Part shown: piece after piece, positions 5,364 to 8,639 of the stretch
How positions within the stretch are numbered: position 1 is the stretch's first letter
How the letters are laid out: every line of letters begins with the position of its first letter
Assembly (NCBI GenBank): GCA_013696905.1
Contig: JACCXP010000204.1
Span: forward strand, 1 to 8,639
Reading direction: 5' to 3'
Source: Thermoleophilaceae bacterium
Lineage (GTDB): Bacteria > Actinomycetota > Thermoleophilia > Solirubrobacterales > Thermoleophilaceae
DNA length: 8,639 bases
Notes under the pieces: model-generated
What the model saw: the letters and a program-made list of their open reading frames with translations, nothing else
Databases searched by the model: none
Told to the model about the DNA's origin: nothing
Program-made: the position numbers and the translations under genes

Positions 5364-6284
5364 TCAGAGGAGCGCCGCCACGCGCGCCGCCACGTCGGCC
5401 GGCCGGAGATCGGTCACGTCGAGCACGTGCACGCCGGCGAGCTTGCGCATCCACGTCAGCTGGCGCTTCGCATACCGACGCGTGCGGCGCTTCATCGCCT
5501 CGACATCGCCCGCGAGCAGCTCTTCGAATCCGAGCGCCTTGCGCGCGGTACGCGAGGCGCCGGCCTCGTGAGCGCGGCGCACCTCCTCGCCCGCGCCCTC
5601 GGCCACCATCCGCTCGACGCGCGCGTCGATCCGCGCAGACAGCGCCGAGCGCTCCATCTCGAGCCCCACGAGCAGCGTCGGGCGCCGCATCTCGGGCGCC
5701 CACAGCTGTGAGGGGTCGGGCGCCCGCTCGAGCCGGCCGGACTCGGCGAGCTCGAGGGCGCGCACGAGCCTGGAGCTGTCCGTGGGCTCGACCCGGTCGG
5801 CCACGAGCGGCGCCCGGGCGCGCAGCTCGACGTGCAGCGCGAGTGGCCCGCGTGTGGCCAGCTCGCGCTCGATCCGCTCGCGCGCGGCCGGTGCCGGAGG
5901 TGGCCGCAGGTCGAGCTGCGCGAGCGCTGCGCGCAGGTAGAGCCCCGTCCCGCCGACCACGAGCGGGCGCCTGCCGGCGCTGAGCGCCGCGTCGATCTCG
6001 GCGTGCGCGAGCGGCATGTACTGGCCGACGGAGTACGGCTCTGAGATCGCCACGAAGCTCACCAGCCGGTGCTCGAGACGTGCACGCTCGGGCGCGCCGG
6101 CGACTCCGGTCAGCGTCTCGAGGCCGGCGTAGACCTGGAGCGCGTCGGCCGAGATCGCCACGGGATCCTCGCCGCGCCGGCGCAGGATGTCGGCGAGCTC
6201 GAGCGCCACGGCGGTCTTGCCGACGCCCGTCGGGCCGAAGAGCGCGATCACCTCTGGGGTGCTCTCGAGGGCCTGTGCCGTCAT
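5364..6284 (-). CDS. miaA: tRNA dimethylallyltransferase MiaA
   Basis: Transfers a dimethylallyl group to N6 of adenosine 37 in tRNAs that read codons starting with U; its i6A product is the substrate of MiaB, encoded just upstream. The 306-residue length is normal. Visible motifs: P-loop GPTGVGKT (17-24), SADALQVYAG (45-54, with D47 as the probable general base), GGTGLYLRAA (111-120), DSSRLVRALE (169-178), the helix ALGFEELLAG (250-259) and YAKRQLTWMR (271-280). The usual DIGTAKP after the SAD motif is instead ETLTGVAGAP (56-65), a divergence noted separately. The ATG is 45 bases after the miaB stop, with only a weak AGCAGG upstream. A 45-base gap separates it from dapF. Confident assignment. 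Confidence 0.96.
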   Translation of the reverse strand: MTAQALESTPEVIALFGPTGVGKTAVALELADILRRRGEDPVAISADALQVYAGLETLTGVAGAPERARLEHRLVSFVAISEPYSVGQYMPLAHAEIDAALSAGRRPLVVGGTGLYLRAALAQLDLRPPPAPAARERIERELATRGPLALHVELRARAPLVADRVEPTDSSRLVRALELAESGRLERAPDPSQLWAPEMRRPTLLVGLEMERSALSARIDARVERMVAEGAGEEVRRAHEAGASRTARKALGFEELLAGDVEAMKRRTRRYAKRQLTWMRKLAGVHVLDVTDLRPADVAARVAALL

Positions 6285-6329
6285 CCGAGGGCGACCTGCT
6301 CAGCCGAGACCCGGGACGCGCGTGCGCGC

Positions 6330-7649
6330 TCAGGCGACGGACGCGAGGCGGGCCTCTGCGCCCGTCAGCGACTGGCTCGTGGCAGCCGCGACCTGCACCT
6401 TCACGAGCTCGCCGGCAGCGGCGGAGCCGTCGAAGTTGACGGCTTTGTTGTGGCGGGTGCGCCCGCGCAAGCGCGATTCGTCGGTGCGCGACGGACCCTC
6501 GACGAGCACCTCCATCGTGCGCCCGACGAAACGCTGCGCGCGCTCGTGAGCGCGACGCTGGACCACCTCGAGCAGGCGCTCCATGCGCTCGCGCTTGATC
6601 GTGTGCGGGAGCTGGTCGCCGTAGTCGGCCGCCGCCGTCCCGCGCCGTGGCGAGAAGACGAAAGTGAAGGCCGAGTCGTAGCGCACCTGCTCGGCGACCT
6701 CGAGCGTCTCTGAGAACTCGGCCTCGGTCTCCCCGGGGAAGCCGACGATGATGTCGGTCGAGAGAGCGCAGTCGGGGACGTGCTCACGGATCATCGCCAC
6801 CCGATCGAGGTAGCGCTCGCGGTCGTAGGTGCGCTTCATCGCCTTGAGCACGCGACTCGAGCCCGACTGCAACGGCAGGTGGATGTGCTCACACAGGCTC
6901 GGCAGCTCGACGTGTGCGCGCACGACGTCCTCGCGCATGTCCTTCGGATGGGGGCTCGTGTAGCGGACGCGCTCGATCCCCTCAACGGCGTCGACCCGTG
7001 CGAGCAGCTCCGCGAACGTCGCCTTGGCGCCTCGCGGCAGGTCGCGCCCGTAAGAGTTGACGTTCTGGCCGAGCAGCGTGACCTCGCGCACGCCCTCGGC
7101 GGCCAGGCGCTCGACCTCGGCGATCAGCTCGGCTGGGTGGCGGCTGACCTCGCGCCCACGCGTCGAGGGCACGATGCAGTAGGAGCAGACGGAGTTGCAG
7201 CCGACGGAGACCTGAAGCCACGCCTGGAACTCGCGCGCGCGCTTCATCGGCAGGTGGCCCGGAAAGCTCTCGAACTCGAAGTACCCCTGTGCCGTCAGCG
7301 AGTCGCTGGTGAGGAACTCGGCGAGCTTCGGGATCTGGCCGGGGCCGAACGCGACGTCGACGAACGGGAACTGCTCGAAGACCCTCTCCTTCATCGACTG
7401 CGACCAGCATCCGCCCACCCCCACGACACGCTGCGGGCTCTCCGCCTTGAGGCGCTTCGCCTCCCCGAGGTGGCCAAGGAGGCGGTTGTCGGCCCGCTCG
7501 CGGATCGAGCAGGTGTTGAAGAGAATCAGGTCGGCGTCCTCGCGCGTCGGCACCTCCGCGTACCCGAGCGACTCGAGCATGCCCTTCATCCGCTCCGAGT
7601 CGTGCTCGTTCATCTGACAGCCGAAGGTCGTGAGGTGGTATCGCTTCAC
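6330..7649 (-). CDS. miaB: tRNA-2-methylthio-N6-dimethylallyladenosine synthase MiaB
   Basis: Radical-SAM methylthiotransferase that adds a 2-methylthio group to i6A37 of tRNA. The 439-residue protein has three regions. The N-terminal MTTase domain (1-115) carries the auxiliary cluster ligands C11 (FGCQMNEHDSE), C47 (FNTCSIRE) and C81 (GGCWSQ). The radical-SAM core has CNSVCSYC (C151, C155, C158), followed by PSTRGREVSR (161-170), LLGQNVNSYG (192-201), HLPLQSGS (257-264) and STDIIVGFPGET (297-308). A C-terminal TRAM RNA-binding domain covers about 373-434. All six cluster cysteines are present. The start is GTG at 7649, directly preceding KRYHLTTFG; there is no spaced Shine-Dalgarno, but a TATCTT hexamer ends 7 bases upstream, suggesting a leaderless mRNA. 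It is the first gene of the minus-strand array. Confidence 0.97.
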   Translation of the reverse strand: MKRYHLTTFGCQMNEHDSERMKGMLESLGYAEVPTREDADLILFNTCSIRERADNRLLGHLGEAKRLKAESPQRVVGVGGCWSQSMKERVFEQFPFVDVAFGPGQIPKLAEFLTSDSLTAQGYFEFESFPGHLPMKRAREFQAWLQVSVGCNSVCSYCIVPSTRGREVSRHPAELIAEVERLAAEGVREVTLLGQNVNSYGRDLPRGAKATFAELLARVDAVEGIERVRYTSPHPKDMREDVVRAHVELPSLCEHIHLPLQSGSSRVLKAMKRTYDRERYLDRVAMIREHVPDCALSTDIIVGFPGETEAEFSETLEVAEQVRYDSAFTFVFSPRRGTAAADYGDQLPHTIKRERMERLLEVVQRRAHERAQRFVGRTMEVLVEGPSRTDESRLRGRTRHNKAVNFDGSAAAGELVKVQVAAATSQSLTGAEARLASVA

Positions 7650-7656
7650 CCTGCGA

Positions 7657-7662
7657 AAGATA
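7657..7662 (-). promoter_or_regulatory. Putative -10 element of miaB, leaderless
   Basis: TATCTT on the minus strand ends 7 bases before the GTG start of miaB, the spacing expected if transcription begins at the start codon. No recognisable -35 hexamer lies 16-18 bases further up. The 56-base gap to the divergent plus-strand gene must hold promoters for both directions. Confidence 0.4.
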
Positions 7663-7705
7663 GAACGGCGGCGGGTGGATCGCCCGGGCCGAGAAGGGAG
7701 GCGAT

Positions 7706-8182
7706 GTGAGCCCCGACGAGGAACAAGAGGACAACGCGGGCGTGATCGCGCTTCCGCCGCTGATCTTCGCGCTGCCGTTGCTGGCGGGCCTGGCGCTTGA
7801 CCGGCTGGCGCCGGTCGCGCTCGTCCCGGCGGCGCTCGCGCGCGCGCTCGGATGGCCGCTGCTGGGCGCCGGGGTCTCGTTGATGGCCTGGTTCGTCGCG
7901 ACGCTCAACCGTGCAGGAACCGCGATCGACGTCCGCGAGCCGGTCACGCGGCTGGTCACTCACGGCCCGTTCAGGCGCAGCCGCAACCCGGCCTATCTCG
8001 CGATGACGCTGGTCTACTCCGGGGTGACGCTGCTGGCCAACGCCCTGTGGGCGGCGCTCTTGCTGCCGTTCGCGCTGCTCGTCATGCGTCGCGGCGTGAT
8101 CGACCGCGAGGAGCGCTACCTCGAGCGGCGCTTCGGCGACGAGTACCGGCGCTACCGGGGGCGGGTGCGCCGTTGGATGTAG
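7706..8182 (+). CDS. Membrane methyltransferase, isoprenylcysteine/phospholipid methyltransferase (ICMT/PEMT) type
   Basis: A 158-residue integral membrane protein with about four hydrophobic stretches (roughly residues 13-32, 50-67, 97-112 and 114-128). The C-terminal half has the SAM-binding signature of the ICMT/PEMT group: HGPFRRSRNPAYL (86-98), EE (135-136), then FGDEYRRYRGRVRRW (143-157). Such enzymes methylate lipids or prenylated or small hydrophobic substrates with S-adenosylmethionine. Bacteria generally lack prenylated CaaX proteins, so the substrate here is unknown. The start is GTG at 7706, with AAGGGAGG just upstream; an overlapping ATG at 7704 meets TGA at once. It is the only intact plus-strand gene here, divergent from miaB and convergent with rny, so it is probably transcribed alone. 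The family is confident; the substrate is not known. Confidence 0.85.
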   Translation: MSPDEEQEDNAGVIALPPLIFALPLLAGLALDRLAPVALVPAALARALGWPLLGAGVSLMAWFVATLNRAGTAIDVREPVTRLVTHGPFRRSRNPAYLAMTLVYSGVTLLANALWAALLLPFALLVMRRGVIDREERYLERRFGDEYRRYRGRVRRWM

Positions 8183-8207
8183 CGAAGCCGCCTGAGCCCA
8201 GACGGAG

Positions 8208-8366
8208 CTAGGCGCCTCCGCCGCCCCCGCCGCCGCCGGAGTCGAGCGAGGGCAGCGCGTCGGCGAGGCCGCTGAGCCCGCCGGTGTCGCCCAGGCCCTC
8301 GAGTTCCCCGGAGCCGCCAGCGTCACCGAGCCACAGGCCAGGCCTCGGCCGCGTCGTCCAAGAGGG
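8208..8366 (-). pseudogene. Glycine-rich reading-frame remnant downstream of rny
   Basis: Between the two convergent stops a minus-strand frame ends at TAG (8208-8210) and reads LWLGDAGGSGELEGLG, then GLADALPSLDS, then eight Gly and a final Ala. It has no good start in frame; a neighbouring frame carries LDDAAEAWPVAR with a possible TTG and ends in TGA, so a frameshift near 8330-8340 could join the two. It looks like the C-terminal tail of a lost protein of the kind that ends in a Gly run. I do not recognise the family. Chance GC-rich coding appearance is a real alternative. No intrinsic terminator is visible. Confidence 0.25.
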
Positions 8367-8367
8367 C

Positions 8368-8639
8368 CTACTTCGCGATGTCGACCGCGCGGCTCTCGCG
8401 GATGACGGTGACCTTGATCTGACCCGGGTACTCGAGCTCGTTCTCGAGCGCCCGGGCGATCTTGTGGGAGATCAGCGCGGCCGCGTCGTCGTCGACGTGC
8501 TCGGGCTTCACGATCACGCGCAGCTCGCGCCCGGCCTGCATCGCGTACACCTTCTCGACGCCCGGGTCGCGCACGGCGATCGCCTCGAGGTCGCGCAGGC
8601 GCTTGACGTACTGCTCGAGCGCCTCCCCGCGCGCGCCCG
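8368..8639 (-). CDS. rny: Ribonuclease Y, C-terminal end, cut by the window edge
   Basis: The last 89 residues of the membrane-anchored endoribonuclease that starts mRNA decay in many Gram-positive bacteria. The visible part begins GARGEALEQYVKRLRDLEAI and carries the strongly conserved end: GVEKVYAMQAGRELRVIVKP (26-45 of the fragment), then ELEYPGQIKVTVIRESRAVD (68-87). This is the region after the HD domain. The N-terminal membrane helix, coiled coil, KH domain and HD catalytic residues lie outside the window. The open frame runs through the edge without a start; internal Met codons are not starts. Its presence next to miaB fits the order rny-miaB in this type of genome. RNase Y is absent from many well-known Actinobacteria, which helps place the organism in a deeper lineage. 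Confidence 0.95.
   Translation of the reverse strand, partial: GARGEALEQYVKRLRDLEAIAVRDPGVEKVYAMQAGRELRVIVKPEHVDDDAAALISHKIARALENELEYPGQIKVTVIRESRAVDIAK

Noticed and set aside
4410..5711. A 433-codon open frame on the plus strand opposite dapF and the end of miaA
   Set aside because: It is His/Arg-rich shadow sequence spanning two genes with clear catalytic motifs on the other strand.
7646..8326. A 226-codon minus-strand frame opposite the membrane methyltransferase
   Set aside because: The product is Arg/Gln-rich without a domain, while the plus strand shows membrane segments and the conserved methyltransferase signature.
1..8639. CRISPR arrays, tRNA or rRNA genes, insertion sequences, prophage or defence genes
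   Set aside because: No direct-repeat array, cloverleaf, transposase motif or phage-like gene was seen on reading both strands.

Overview
The window is very GC-rich, uses ATG, GTG and TTG starts, and reads almost entirely on the minus strand. The gene set (rny, miaB, miaA, dapF, a DAP aminotransferase, hflX, dut) resembles the conserved actinobacterial miaB-miaA-dapF-hflX block. An rny gene beside it, and the style of the proteins, point to a deep-branching actinobacterium, probably Thermoleophilia (Solirubrobacterales or Gaiellales relatives). The class assignment is inference; a high-GC actinobacterium is well supported.

Layout from the left edge: (1) 1-806 is decayed or accessory sequence. 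It holds two inverted copies of part of a DICT-type sensory-domain gene. The left copy runs off the window. The right copy keeps a perfect ribosome binding site and start but is broken by in-frame stops. (2) 807-7649 is a compact minus-strand array, transcribed in the order miaB, miaA, dapF, aminotransferase, DUF429-like gene, hflX, dut. Several junctions are coupled: dapF/aminotransferase overlap by 14 bases, aminotransferase/DUF429-like are 2 bases apart, and hflX/dut overlap by 4 bases. (3) 7706-8182 is a lone plus-strand membrane methyltransferase gene, divergent from miaB. (4) 8208-8366 is a glycine-rich reading-frame remnant. (5) 8368 to the right edge is the 3' end of rny on the minus strand.

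Functionally the array joins tRNA A37 modification (MiaA then MiaB), the last steps to meso-diaminopimelate for peptidoglycan and lysine (aminotransferase then DapF), a ribosome-associated GTPase (HflX) and nucleotide-pool cleaning (Dut). These are housekeeping genes; I see no defence island, CRISPR array, transposase or prophage.

The most notable observation is that both catalytic cysteines expected in DapF are serine, at positions 73 and 217 of this protein, while the substrate-binding residues around them are kept. Other points are the inverted DICT duplication, a DUF429-like protein lacking its usual acidic residues, and two genes (hflX, miaB) with a TANNNT hexamer exactly 7 bases before the start codon and no good ribosome binding site, suggesting leaderless transcripts.
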